Shown here one piece after another: positions 1 to 5,587 of a stretch of DNA of 5,732 bases. Within the stretch, counting starts at the first letter, position 1. Each line of letters starts with the position of its first letter. Location of the stretch: assembly GCA_021825785.1 (NCBI GenBank), contig JAKAGP010000143.1, positions 1 through 5,732 of the forward strand, written 5' to 3'. A program made the position numbers and the translations under genes. Under the pieces are notes generated by a model. It was not told the DNA's origin and searched no databases. It saw nothing but the letters and a program-made list of their open reading frames with translations. This DNA is from Nitrospirota bacterium. GTDB taxonomy: Bacteria > Nitrospirota > Thermodesulfovibrionia > Thermodesulfovibrionales > JdFR-88.

Positions 1-1
1 G

Positions 2-244
2 GGGGCACCCGGACTCTTCCAGCCGATCGTGCGGTCGCTTATGGACCATGACAGCTATTTTGTCCTTGCCGATTATGCCTCTTATATACAGTGCCAGGAC
101 ATGGCAGCGACGGCTTATAAAGACAGGAACCGATGGGCCAGGATGGCGATCCTAAACGTCGCCCGATCTGGGCAGTTCTCCAGTGACAGGGCCGTGCGCG
201 AGTACGCCGAAAAGATTTGGAAAGTCACACCCGTAAACATATAG
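2..244 (+). CDS. glgP: Glycogen/alpha-glucan phosphorylase, C-terminal fragment
   Basis: Alpha-glucan phosphorylases (family GT35, pyridoxal-phosphate dependent, cytosolic) release glucose-1-phosphate from glycogen or maltodextrin. Only the last 80 codons are present; the frame is open to the left edge, so the gene is cut by the window and its real start is outside. The visible part matches the conserved end of the family: GLFQPIVRSL, then FVLADYASYIQCQ, then RWARMAILNVARSGQFSSDR and REYAEKIWKV, ending at TAG. The FSSDR..REYA..IW signature is very characteristic of the phosphorylase C-terminus. The catalytic and PLP-lysine regions lie upstream and cannot be checked. A GTG at position 29 is internal, not a start. 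Glycogen versus maltodextrin preference cannot be decided from this piece. No clear terminator follows. Identification of the family is secure. Confidence 0.93.
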   Translation, partial: GAPGLFQPIVRSLMDHDSYFVLADYASYIQCQDMAATAYKDRNRWARMAILNVARSGQFSSDRAVREYAEKIWKVTPVNI

Positions 245-258
245 CTCTCCACCGCTTG

Positions 259-281
259 CCGGTTTGGACCGGACGGCCAAG
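259..281 (+). repeat. Hairpin just after the phosphorylase gene
   Basis: CCGGT (259-263) pairs with ACCGG (268-272) across a TTGG loop. Outer CTTG (255-258) can pair with CAAG (278-281) leaving a 5-nt bulge. It begins 10-15 nt after the phosphorylase stop, where a terminator would be expected, but no T-tract follows, so it is at most a weak or 3'-end-protecting structure. Confidence 0.3.
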
Positions 282-310
282 TGACTCTCGGTCAAAGTCC
301 TCAGGCACGA

Positions 311-336
311 TATCAGGATGGCTTGTCCACCTGATA
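311..336. repeat. Strong inverted repeat, bulged 10-bp hairpin
   Basis: TATCAGG (311-317) is the exact complement of CCTGATA (330-336). Inside it TGG (319-321) pairs with CCA (327-329) around a CTTGT loop, leaving A318 bulged. It is the best individual hairpin between the phosphorylase gene and the next promoter. No function is assigned; no T-tract follows on either strand. Confidence 0.4.
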
Positions 337-665
337 CCTCGCAGATTCCAAAAGTCGAAACTAGTGCGATTTTTTCGTTCGAAACATGCATTTGCGTCAC
401 GATTTGTGACCGCTACCCGTCATGCAATTTATTACCCCTCAAGTCCTCCCTTTTGAGGGAATGCCAAGGATACTGAAATACGCCCTGAAGTTTAAAGTCG
501 GGCCTGATGCCCTCAGGACGCGGAGTACGAACGGAAGTTTGCCTGAGCCAGTCTCCCCAGTTCAAATAAGAAAGCTGTGGCCGATGGGCCAGGCAGACCT
601 GAATGTGGCCGGGGCGAGCTGAAGAGATTCCCATGGTGCGGCAATTGGTTTTTTAAAGCCATATT

Positions 666-698
666 GTCTTGACAAGACCTGTTGCTAATTATTAAAGT
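666..698 (+). promoter_or_regulatory. Candidate promoter with palindromic operator over the -35 box
   Basis: TTGACA at 669-674 is a perfect sigma-70 -35 hexamer. At 16 to 18 nt spacing lie only weak -10 matches (ATTAAA at 691-696, TTAAAG at 692-697, TAAAGT at 693-698). The -35 box lies within GTCTTGACAAGAC (666-678), a perfect palindrome with 6-bp arms about a central A, the form expected of a dimeric repressor site. It points toward the small ORF at 744 and the unknown protein at 854. Transcription would start near 704, leaving a short leader. The -35 match and symmetry are directly visible; regulator and activity are inferred. Confidence 0.4.
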
Positions 699-740
699 TC
701 ATCATAAAATGCGAAGCAGGTAAAATTCCCGGCAGGAGTT

Positions 741-762
741 TATATGGGAGTTCCCTCATATA
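741..762 (+). promoter_or_regulatory. Hairpin covering the start codon of the small ORF
   Basis: TATATG (741-746) pairs with CATATA (757-762) and the stem continues with GG/CC pairs, making about eight base pairs around a small loop. The ATG at 744-746 lies in the 5' arm, while the AGGAG ribosome site (734-738) stays outside. If the leader is transcribed from the 669 promoter, this structure could reduce initiation at 744. Confidence 0.35.
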
Positions 763-851
763 GATTGAAAGACCAAAATTTCTCAACCCTTGTCCGCCGC
801 CATCGCAAATCCGGCACAGGTGCATGTCCGCCCCTAAGGGATGCTCATTAA
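744..851 (+). CDS. Candidate small ORF (35 codons) upstream of the unknown protein
   Basis: An AGGAG site (734-738) lies 5 nt before ATG 744, a better ribosome site than either candidate start of the downstream gene has. The frame runs 35 codons to TAA at 849-851. The peptide begins MGVPSYRLKDQNF and ends GACPPLRDAH; it is basic, with no signal peptide or membrane segment. I do not recognise it. Its stop is 2 nt before the ATG at 854, the spacing typical of translational coupling, so it may be a leader peptide for the next gene rather than a functional protein. The ORF is short enough to be accidental; the case rests on ribosome site and spacing only. Confidence 0.3.
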   Translation: MGVPSYRLKDQNFSTLVRRHRKSGTGACPPLRDAH

Positions 852-853
852 TT

Positions 854-1237
854 ATGCCTAAAAGGCCGCCGGTCTTTTGTCTTTTGGATAATTTAGTATA
901 TAAGGCAAAGAAGAACCGGGCAAAGTTTCGGGCTGCATTTTTTAAAAGCGTTTTTGGAAGGCTTCTCTTACGCCGGTTTAAAGTAGGAGACATTATTTAC
1001 GTCCCTGGCGAATCTTACGTAGGTCATGCCAGGGACGACATTCATGGAGGCCGTGCAACCATAAGCAAAATAGGCAGGGATTTAGGTTTCTGGGACTATG
1101 CCGAGGTAAAGGAAATTCCCGGTGAACGTTATTCCTTATCTTACCTATGGGAAAATCAAAGGAAATGGCGGAGGCAATACGGGGATGCCGTAGCGCATCC
1201 CGCTCCCGATTTTTCGCCCAAGTTCAATAAGGATTAG
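854..1237 (+). CDS. Conserved protein of unknown function (RDD/HPDPD-type small domain)
   Basis: The ORF encodes 127 residues from ATG 854, or 137 from ATG 824. I chose 854 because the preceding small ORF stops 2 nt upstream; neither start has a good ribosome site (AAGGG lies 13 nt before 854). The first 40 residues are strongly basic and include a short hydrophobic patch. The remainder looks like a compact conserved beta-rich domain: FKVGDIIYVPGESYVGHARD, then IHGGRATISKI, then AEVKEIPGERYS, YLWENQRKWRRQYG and a terminal AHPAPDFSPKFN. I recall the GD..YVP..SY..H.RDD..GG.A pattern and the final HPxPD..P.FN block from unnamed hypothetical proteins in diverse bacteria, but know no function for them. 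The domain probably starts near FKVGD, so the basic N-terminus may be lineage-specific. Single gene, convergent with the helicase gene. That it is a real gene is fairly sure; its role is unknown. Confidence 0.72.
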   Translation: MPKRPPVFCLLDNLVYKAKKNRAKFRAAFFKSVFGRLLLRRFKVGDIIYVPGESYVGHARDDIHGGRATISKIGRDLGFWDYAEVKEIPGERYSLSYLWENQRKWRRQYGDAVAHPAPDFSPKFNKD

Positions 1238-1292
1238 GAGTAAATGGGCGGCAGGCCTCGGCCTAGCGCAACAAATTCCGTTAGAAACATAC

Positions 1293-1346
1293 AAAAAGGC
1301 CTATCTTCTCTCCGGTGTGATGTACTGTGAGTTATCCGCAAGGCCT
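1293..1346 (-). terminator. Weak terminator candidate after the helicase gene
   Basis: Reading the minus strand after the helicase stop, AGGCCT (1346-1341) can pair with AGGCCT (1302-1297), and the second copy runs straight into five T residues (1297-1293). The loop of about 38 nt is much longer than in a normal intrinsic terminator, so this is only a possibility. The rest of the convergent gap 1238-1354 shows nothing else. Confidence 0.22.
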
Positions 1347-1354
1347 GGTCTTCT

Positions 1355-4330
1355 TTACCTGATGTCCGGGGGAAGACCGCGATTTTCCTCCCCCGTATCG
1401 GGCCGGAGCGGGGAGACTGCTCCTGAATCCTTGACCGGCTGCCTGGTCTGCCGCTCTGGTCCCGGCCGGGAAGCATGATTTGGCCGTGCGCCTCTTACAG
1501 AAAGCAGGCACAGGATATCCCCGCGAAAACCATTATCTCCTTCGCCGCACATTTTCAAAATATGCCCGATGTTGGCGTGATCGTAAATGTCGATCCAGTC
1601 CTCTTTCCGGCGTATCGAAAGCCCGGGGTTTAGGATATAATGGCCCCTGTTTTTCCTTGTGAAAAGTTTTTTCCCGTAGGCATTGGCGCTATCCGATTCG
1701 TTTTTTGAAAGGAGCGCTGAGATATAGGCGCGCTTCTTCCGGTAATCGGGGATGACGCTGCCAGGCAGGGACCCCAGGATGTACGCTATGGCAACGGCGG
1801 GAAGCGGGACGGTATCGGCGCATCCGCCGAAGATATCCGCATATCCGCTGCTGATAAGGGACCGGAAAGCGGCGAAGAAGACGTGAAACAGGAGAAACTC
1901 TCCCTGCCTTCGATCGATTTTGACCAGCTGGCCGTTCACTTTCAGACTCACCATCGATGGCGCCAGAAGCTCGTGCACCGCCGGAAATCCCGCCTGGGCG
2001 AATTTTTTGTCCTCGATAATACGCTGCAGCGCCCACTGCCAGGCCGTCAGGCCGTAATTATCGGTCAGCTCCGTGTCCGCGCCCGCCCCGAGCAGCTCAC
2101 GGACAAGAGCCGCGTTGCCCGCCCGCGCCGCCATCATAAGCGGCGTCTTGTTGAATACGTTCCGGTGGTCCACTCCGTAAAGTTCGCACTCCCTTATGAC
2201 TTCCTTGAAATAAGCGCCGGAATACCGCTGCAGATATTGTCCGGAAAACTGCATCTTCTGCTGTTTGTAGAGGGAATGGTTGAGCAGCATCCGGCCGTCC
2301 TTCAAATAATAGATCCGCCCGGCCTTGTCGAACCCCTGTCCGCTCAATGCCCTTATCAGCATGGGTTCGTCATGGAAGAGGGCGTATTCAAAGAGCGTTT
2401 TCCTGGGTTTTTGAGAAGCCTCCTTATTGGACAGACCCAGAAGATCTGTCACCTTCTCCGGAGTGCAGACCTCCCATGGGACCGGTTTGGTTTTGATGAT
2501 GTCGCGTCTGATCTGATCCGCCTGTTCCTGTTTGCCCTGAAGCTCAAGCCTCCTGGCCTCGGCCTGCCAGTCCGCGGTGCTGGACTCCTTCATCTCGATT
2601 GAAGCCATCTCCCTCAGGTCCTTTATGCCCAGCATCCGGATCAGGGGATGTCCCGTGTCGCTCTCAATCAGGTATAATCGCCGCACCGCGCGGGTTATGG
2701 CGACATAAAGGGAGTTTACGTAGAACTTGTAAGCCTCAAGCGTCTTGTCAGTTTTGTCACGAGCCCTCCGGTACTCAAGGTCTCCTTCCAGGCCGTCAGG
2801 GTTGACGCCATTAATTATCTCACTGAAATTGGCCCTCTCTGAAGAGATGAAATTCAAGAGTATGACGTTCTCATACTCTAGCCCCTTCGCCTCCTGTATG
2901 CTGAAAAGAAGCGGGGTATCGAAGAACCGGCGCGCATCCGCCTTGTCCTCGTCGCGCATCACCAGGACGGCGAAGCTCGTGGACTTGCGGGTCTTCTGAT
3001 TGAGATCACGCTTAGCCTTTTCACTGTCCCTTACGAACACGACCTCACCGGCGTCGGCAGAGACGCTCTTCATGAGATAATTGCTCTCCTTGTCGATGGA
3101 GCCGAAGCGTTTTTGCTTGATCCTGAGCAGGGCGTTGGCCAGGTTGGTCAGTGCGACGGAGTTTCGGAAGTTGGACTGCAGTATCCGCGTCACTTTTTGC
3201 GTCTCAACCGGCTCCGAGGCGTAAAACATGGATTTCAGGTTGCTCCAACGGAAGAAATTGGGATGGACTATCTGGTTGGAATCCCCGCTCAGGATAAAAT
3301 TCCCGGGCCGCTTCAGGCTCTGGAGGACGAGATGGAGCTGGACGTTTGTCATATCCTGCACCTCGTCGACCACCACGAAATCGTAAGTCTGCCTGACAAG
3401 TCCAAGATAGTCGTGGGCCAGGATATTGGGATCGTACAGGCCGTTTCCCCTGAGAAAGGCCAGATATTTTTCAAACAGGTCATATACGAGACCGCGCTCG
3501 GCCTCGGGATAGATGGATTGACGGACGCCCAGACCCAGATAATCGTCACGGCTCAGCCACGGCTTGTCGATTACGGAGCCGGTGACCACGCCCCTGAACT
3601 CCTCATACAGGCGATGGGCATCGGCGACCCTCTGCTGTCTCGGAAACCGCATGAGCCACCTTGCAAATGCGCTGTAAGCGATCTCCCTGCCCTCCGGCAC
3701 GCGCATCGTTTCGAGATATTCCCTGAAGGATAAAAATGTCAGCTCCTGGCCGTCATTTTCGTAGCGGTTGCCGTAATAGATGTTCCTTGAATTGTCCGCC
3801 AGGTACCGGGACAGGGTCACGTAGAGCACTTCGCCGGCCGCCACCTTCATCTTCTCAAGGGTAAGGGCCGTCTTGCCGCTGCCTGCGGGGCCGATGACGA
3901 TTAGCGGGGCCGGCTCGCGGTATACCTCGTCCTGCCAGGGATCAAAGGATATTATCTTGTCGAGGAGGTGAAACCTCCTGTCTAAAGGGTTGACATAGAC
4001 AAGGGAGGGTAGGGCCTCCCTTGCAAGCCCGGGCTTATCCACGGGCAGGATACTCGACTCATTTGGCTTTGCCCCGTTAAGAAATTTCGATTTTTCGTAG
4101 GCGTGATTTCGCACGACCTCCAGGATGAGGGCATGACGAGCCCCCTCGTACTCCATGATCTTAAAGAGCAGCCGGTTGCTGTCATCAAGCTTTGCCCTGT
4201 AGAGGCCGTGCCCGGCCAGTTTTTTAACCTGGGCGGACTGGAAATCATCTTTTTCAAGGAAACCTATCAACTTTTGATACTGGCGGCCCAGCCCCGAAAT
4301 GTCGAGATCTGAATATTCAAGTATTTTCAT
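1355..4330 (-). CDS. RelE-like domain / UvrD-type SF1 helicase / ankyrin-repeat fusion protein
   Basis: The gene encodes 991 residues. Residues 1-85 resemble the RelE/ParE toxin fold (VKKLAGHGLYRAKL, then RLLFKI, then ALILEVVRNHAYEKSKF). Residues 120-565 form a complete superfamily 1A (UvrD/Rep) ATPase-helicase: Q motif FDPWQ (129-133), Walker A GPAGSGKT (147-154), motif Ia VTLSRYLADN (171-180), motif II VVVDEVQD (319-326), motif III LSGDSNQ (347-353), motif IV LQSNFRNS (384-391), motif V QEAKGLEYENVI (479-490) and motif VI LYVAITRA (541-548). All key residues are present, so ATP-driven strand translocation is expected. Residues 585-640 are charged and helical. An ankyrin repeat is clear at 727-758 (KTPLMMAARAGNAALVRELL, GADTELTD), with degenerate copies before (643-668, 710-726) and after (760-790). 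Residues 860-926, with KKLFTRKNRGHYILNPGL, look like a winged-helix domain. The last 60 residues are Arg/Pro-rich and probably disordered. The gene stands alone, divergent from HU. A role in defence or surveillance is inference; a repair helicase is the alternative. Confidence 0.93.
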   Translation of the reverse strand: MKILEYSDLDISGLGRQYQKLIGFLEKDDFQSAQVKKLAGHGLYRAKLDDSNRLLFKIMEYEGARHALILEVVRNHAYEKSKFLNGAKPNESSILPVDKPGLAREALPSLVYVNPLDRRFHLLDKIISFDPWQDEVYREPAPLIVIGPAGSGKTALTLEKMKVAAGEVLYVTLSRYLADNSRNIYYGNRYENDGQELTFLSFREYLETMRVPEGREIAYSAFARWLMRFPRQQRVADAHRLYEEFRGVVTGSVIDKPWLSRDDYLGLGVRQSIYPEAERGLVYDLFEKYLAFLRGNGLYDPNILAHDYLGLVRQTYDFVVVDEVQDMTNVQLHLVLQSLKRPGNFILSGDSNQIVHPNFFRWSNLKSMFYASEPVETQKVTRILQSNFRNSVALTNLANALLRIKQKRFGSIDKESNYLMKSVSADAGEVVFVRDSEKAKRDLNQKTRKSTSFAVLVMRDEDKADARRFFDTPLLFSIQEAKGLEYENVILLNFISSERANFSEIINGVNPDGLEGDLEYRRARDKTDKTLEAYKFYVNSLYVAITRAVRRLYLIESDTGHPLIRMLGIKDLREMASIEMKESSTADWQAEARRLELQGKQEQADQIRRDIIKTKPVPWEVCTPEKVTDLLGLSNKEASQKPRKTLFEYALFHDEPMLIRALSGQGFDKAGRIYYLKDGRMLLNHSLYKQQKMQFSGQYLQRYSGAYFKEVIRECELYGVDHRNVFNKTPLMMAARAGNAALVRELLGAGADTELTDNYGLTAWQWALQRIIEDKKFAQAGFPAVHELLAPSMVSLKVNGQLVKIDRRQGEFLLFHVFFAAFRSLISSGYADIFGGCADTVPLPAVAIAYILGSLPGSVIPDYRKKRAYISALLSKNESDSANAYGKKLFTRKNRGHYILNPGLSIRRKEDWIDIYDHANIGHILKMCGEGDNGFRGDILCLLSVRGARPNHASRPGPERQTRQPVKDSGAVSPLRPDTGEENRGLPPDIR

Positions 4331-4347
4331 GGAGTTACGAATACTCC
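4331..4347 (-). promoter_or_regulatory. Hairpin burying the ribosome site of the helicase gene
   Basis: On the minus strand GGAGT (4347-4343) and ACTCC (4335-4331) are exact complements around a 7-nt loop, and ACTCC directly touches the ATG at 4330. The only Shine-Dalgarno-like sequence, AGGAG (4348-4344), is the 5' arm and lies 13 nt from the ATG, farther than usual. Folding would hide it, so low or controlled translation is plausible. The same symmetry could instead be a protein operator. Confidence 0.45.
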
Positions 4348-4362
4348 TCAGTCAAATTACGA

Positions 4363-4382
4363 TGCCGCCGGAACAAGCGGCA
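4363..4382. repeat. Inverted repeat in the divergent helicase/HU intergenic region
   Basis: TGCCGC (4363-4368) and GCGGCA (4377-4382) are exact complements separated by 8 nt. It lies in the upstream region of the helicase gene where a promoter or operator is expected. No T-tract follows on either strand, so it is not a terminator. No convincing sigma-70 promoter could be placed for the helicase gene. Confidence 0.4.
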
Positions 4383-4446
4383 CTCTATGGTAACAAAAAA
4401 GCAGACGGATTGAAAACAGAGGGAAACGCGAAGTTCATCTCTACTC

Positions 4447-4460
4447 CGGAGGGGCCTCCG
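4447..4460. promoter_or_regulatory. Palindrome in the HU promoter (operator candidate)
   Basis: CGGAGG (4447-4452) and CCTCCG (4455-4460) are exact complements separated by GG. The palindrome ends 1 nt before the TG of the extended -10 element, filling the space where the -35/-10 spacer would be. A protein bound here would block RNA polymerase. Which regulator uses it is unknown. Confidence 0.4.
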
Positions 4461-4461
4461 A

Positions 4462-4470
4462 TGTTATAAT
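4462..4470 (+). promoter_or_regulatory. Extended -10 promoter of the HU gene
   Basis: TG (4462-4463), one base, then TATAAT (4465-4470) form a perfect extended -10 element 31 nt before the HU start codon. No recognisable -35 hexamer is at the proper distance, as is common for extended -10 promoters. Transcription should start near 4477, giving a leader of about 24 nt. Confidence 0.65.
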
Positions 4471-4500
4471 TGTCTGCCAAAACATTTCAAAGGAGGAATA

Positions 4501-4773
4501 ATGACAAAGGCTGAGATTGTTGAAAAAATGGCGCAGGACGCGGGCATTACAAAGGCTGGGGCCCAAAAGGCCTTGGATTCGTTTATCGAAAGCATCGGCA
4601 AGGCTTTGAAAAAAGGAAACAAGGTTACTCTGGTAGGTTTTGGGACGTTTGCCGTTTCAAAAAGGGCCGCAAGGACGGGAAGAAATCCCCGGACCGGTGA
4701 GGCCATAAAGATAAGGGCTTCAAAGACGCCCAAGTTCACGGCTGGAAAGGCGTTCAAGGAAGCTATAAGGTAA
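4501..4773 (+). CDS. hup: HU-family nucleoid DNA-binding protein
   Basis: HU is a small basic dimeric protein that bends and compacts chromosomal DNA and helps replication, repair and recombination. The 90-residue length is the family standard. An N-terminal helical dimerisation region starts MTKAEIVEKMA, followed by the hallmark GFGTF (46-50), the DNA-binding arm with GRNPRTGEAIKI (60-71) including the intercalating proline P63, and a C-terminal segment with PKFTAGKAFKEA. The start is fixed by a full AAAGGAGG ribosome site (4489-4496) 4 nt before ATG, indicating high expression. It has an extended -10 promoter with an overlapping palindrome. The pRiA4b-like gene follows 49 nt later with no terminator between, so the two are probably co-transcribed. 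HU and IHF share the fold; absence of IHF-specific features and the sequence style favour HU. Very secure. Confidence 0.97.
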   Translation: MTKAEIVEKMAQDAGITKAGAQKALDSFIESIGKALKKGNKVTLVGFGTFAVSKRAARTGRNPRTGEAIKIRASKTPKFTAGKAFKEAIR

Positions 4774-4822
4774 GTTCCGGGTCTGCACTCTTCAAAGGGT
4801 AAAACCATCAATAGGGAAGAAA

Positions 4823-5407
4823 ATGAAAATCAAGTGTTGCGTTTTAAAAATATCGGTTGACGGCATCATGCCTGAGATATGGAGGCGGATTGCTGTCCCG
4901 TCCGATATTACCCTTGACCGGCTTCATGATATCCTTCAGATCGTCATGGGCTGGGAAGATTACCATCAGCACGAGTTTACGGTCGGTGGGCAAAGGTATA
5001 CCGAAAAACCCGAATCCCCGGAGGACGGTAAAGAAGAGGGCCGCTTCAGGCTGGGAGAACTGGTGAACCAGGAAAATGCCGTGTTTGAATATCTCTATGA
5101 TTTTGGGGATTCCTGGCTTCATCATATAACGCTCGAAAATAAAAATTACGTTCCCGGCCCGGGCGAAAGGATCATACAATTTCTGGCTGGAAGAAGGACA
5201 TGCCCGCCCGAGGATGTCGGCGGCGTCAGCGGCTATTACAAATTCTGTGAGGACATAAGAGACAGTGAGCATCCGGTCTACAGCCAATATGCAAAAGAGC
5301 ACGGCAAAATCTATGACCCTGAAATATTTGATTGGCGCCTGATCGAGATGGAGTTGTGGAAATATACGCGCTGGTCCAGAATACGCCAGATAAAGTGGGA
5401 GATTTGA
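4823..5407 (+). CDS. pRiA4b ORF-3-like (IS1096 TnpR-like) protein
   Basis: This 194-residue protein belongs to the PRiA4_ORF3 family (Pfam PF07929), first noted on an Agrobacterium rhizogenes plasmid and in mobile elements; the biochemical role is not established. Family landmarks appear in order: PEIWRRIAVPSDITLDRLHD (17-36), QIVMGWEDYHQHEF (39-52), FEYLYDFGDSWLHHITLE (88-105), GRRTCPPEDVGGVSGYYKF (123-141) and DPEIFD (165-170) near the end. The length is normal for the single-domain form. Family members usually have a further Cys a few residues before the GxRxCPPED block; here that place reads IIQFLAGRR with Phe, so a metal site, if any, may be altered. No signal peptide or membrane segment. 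Start ATG 4823 is preceded by AGGGAAG (4813-4819). It probably shares the HU transcript. Family assignment is strong, function open. Confidence 0.93.
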   Translation: MKIKCCVLKISVDGIMPEIWRRIAVPSDITLDRLHDILQIVMGWEDYHQHEFTVGGQRYTEKPESPEDGKEEGRFRLGELVNQENAVFEYLYDFGDSWLHHITLENKNYVPGPGERIIQFLAGRRTCPPEDVGGVSGYYKFCEDIRDSEHPVYSQYAKEHGKIYDPEIFDWRLIEMELWKYTRWSRIRQIKWEI

Positions 5408-5586
5408 TCCCCCGAAATGCCGACGGATAAGCCATCCGGCTTAACTCTCCATTCAGCCGCCTCATGGTTGTTGGCTAAAAACGAATAAAAATATGACAGC
5501 ACTATTCTCCTGAGAAGTTCCGTTAGAATCATGGCATATTTTGAAAATTTGTGAAAAGCAAGACTGCGTCCACCTACCCGCAGAGT
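5408..5586. other. Intergenic region after the pRiA4b-like gene, no gene seen
   Basis: No coding frame is credible here. A short hairpin AAGCC/GGCTT (5430-5443) lies soon after the stop codon but lacks a T-run, so it is a poor terminator. An AT-rich section around 5535-5560 includes ATTTTGAAAAT (5538-5548) and precedes the -10-like site at 5588. Confidence 0.4.
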
Positions 5587-5587
5587 A

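Larger units (their letters stand above)
245..665. other. Non-coding stretch with several small inverted repeats
   Basis: No open frame here resembles a known protein. The sequence contains a run of short inverted repeats: CCGGT/ACCGG (259-272), TATCAGG/CCTGATA (311-336), TTTCG/CGAAA (373-384), GTCAC/GTGAC (396-410), CCCTCAA/TTGAGGG (436-459), CCTGA/TCAGG (503-517) and TGGCC/GGCCA (578-591). None is followed by a T-run, so none is a standard intrinsic terminator. The best is 311-336, where an inner TGG/CCA pair extends the stem to 10 bp with one bulged A. The region may hold a structured RNA or the remains of a decayed gene; I cannot tell which. Confidence 0.5.

Noticed and set aside
130..593. 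13-bp direct repeat CCGATGGGCCAGG at 130-142 and 581-593
   Set aside because: One copy is inside the phosphorylase coding region, flanks do not match, and one such 13-mer pair is not surprising by chance in a window this long.
413..634. Open frames on both strands in the gene-free stretch
   Set aside because: Neither product (73 codons minus, 66 codons plus) has a recognisable motif or a convincing ribosome site.
685..993. 102-codon minus-strand frame
   Set aside because: It overlaps the unknown plus-strand gene and the candidate small ORF; no ribosome site or recognisable motif. Not fully excluded, but weaker than the plus-strand reading.
1883..2602. 239-codon open frame on the plus strand inside the helicase gene
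   Set aside because: It is antisense to the ankyrin/linker part of an intact gene with clear motifs; its translation shows no family resemblance and no ribosome site.
3113..3733. 206-codon open frame on the plus strand opposite the helicase motifs
   Set aside because: It lies exactly opposite conserved helicase motifs II to IV, so its openness follows from codon bias of the real gene.
4464..4811. 115-codon minus-strand frame over HU
   Set aside because: HU is complete, with promoter and ribosome site on the plus strand; the antisense frame is a shadow.
1274..5527. 11-bp repeat TTCCGTTAGAA near 1276 and 5518 as possible element ends
   Set aside because: Direct repeats of this length are expected by chance, there is no transposase, and flanking sequence does not match.
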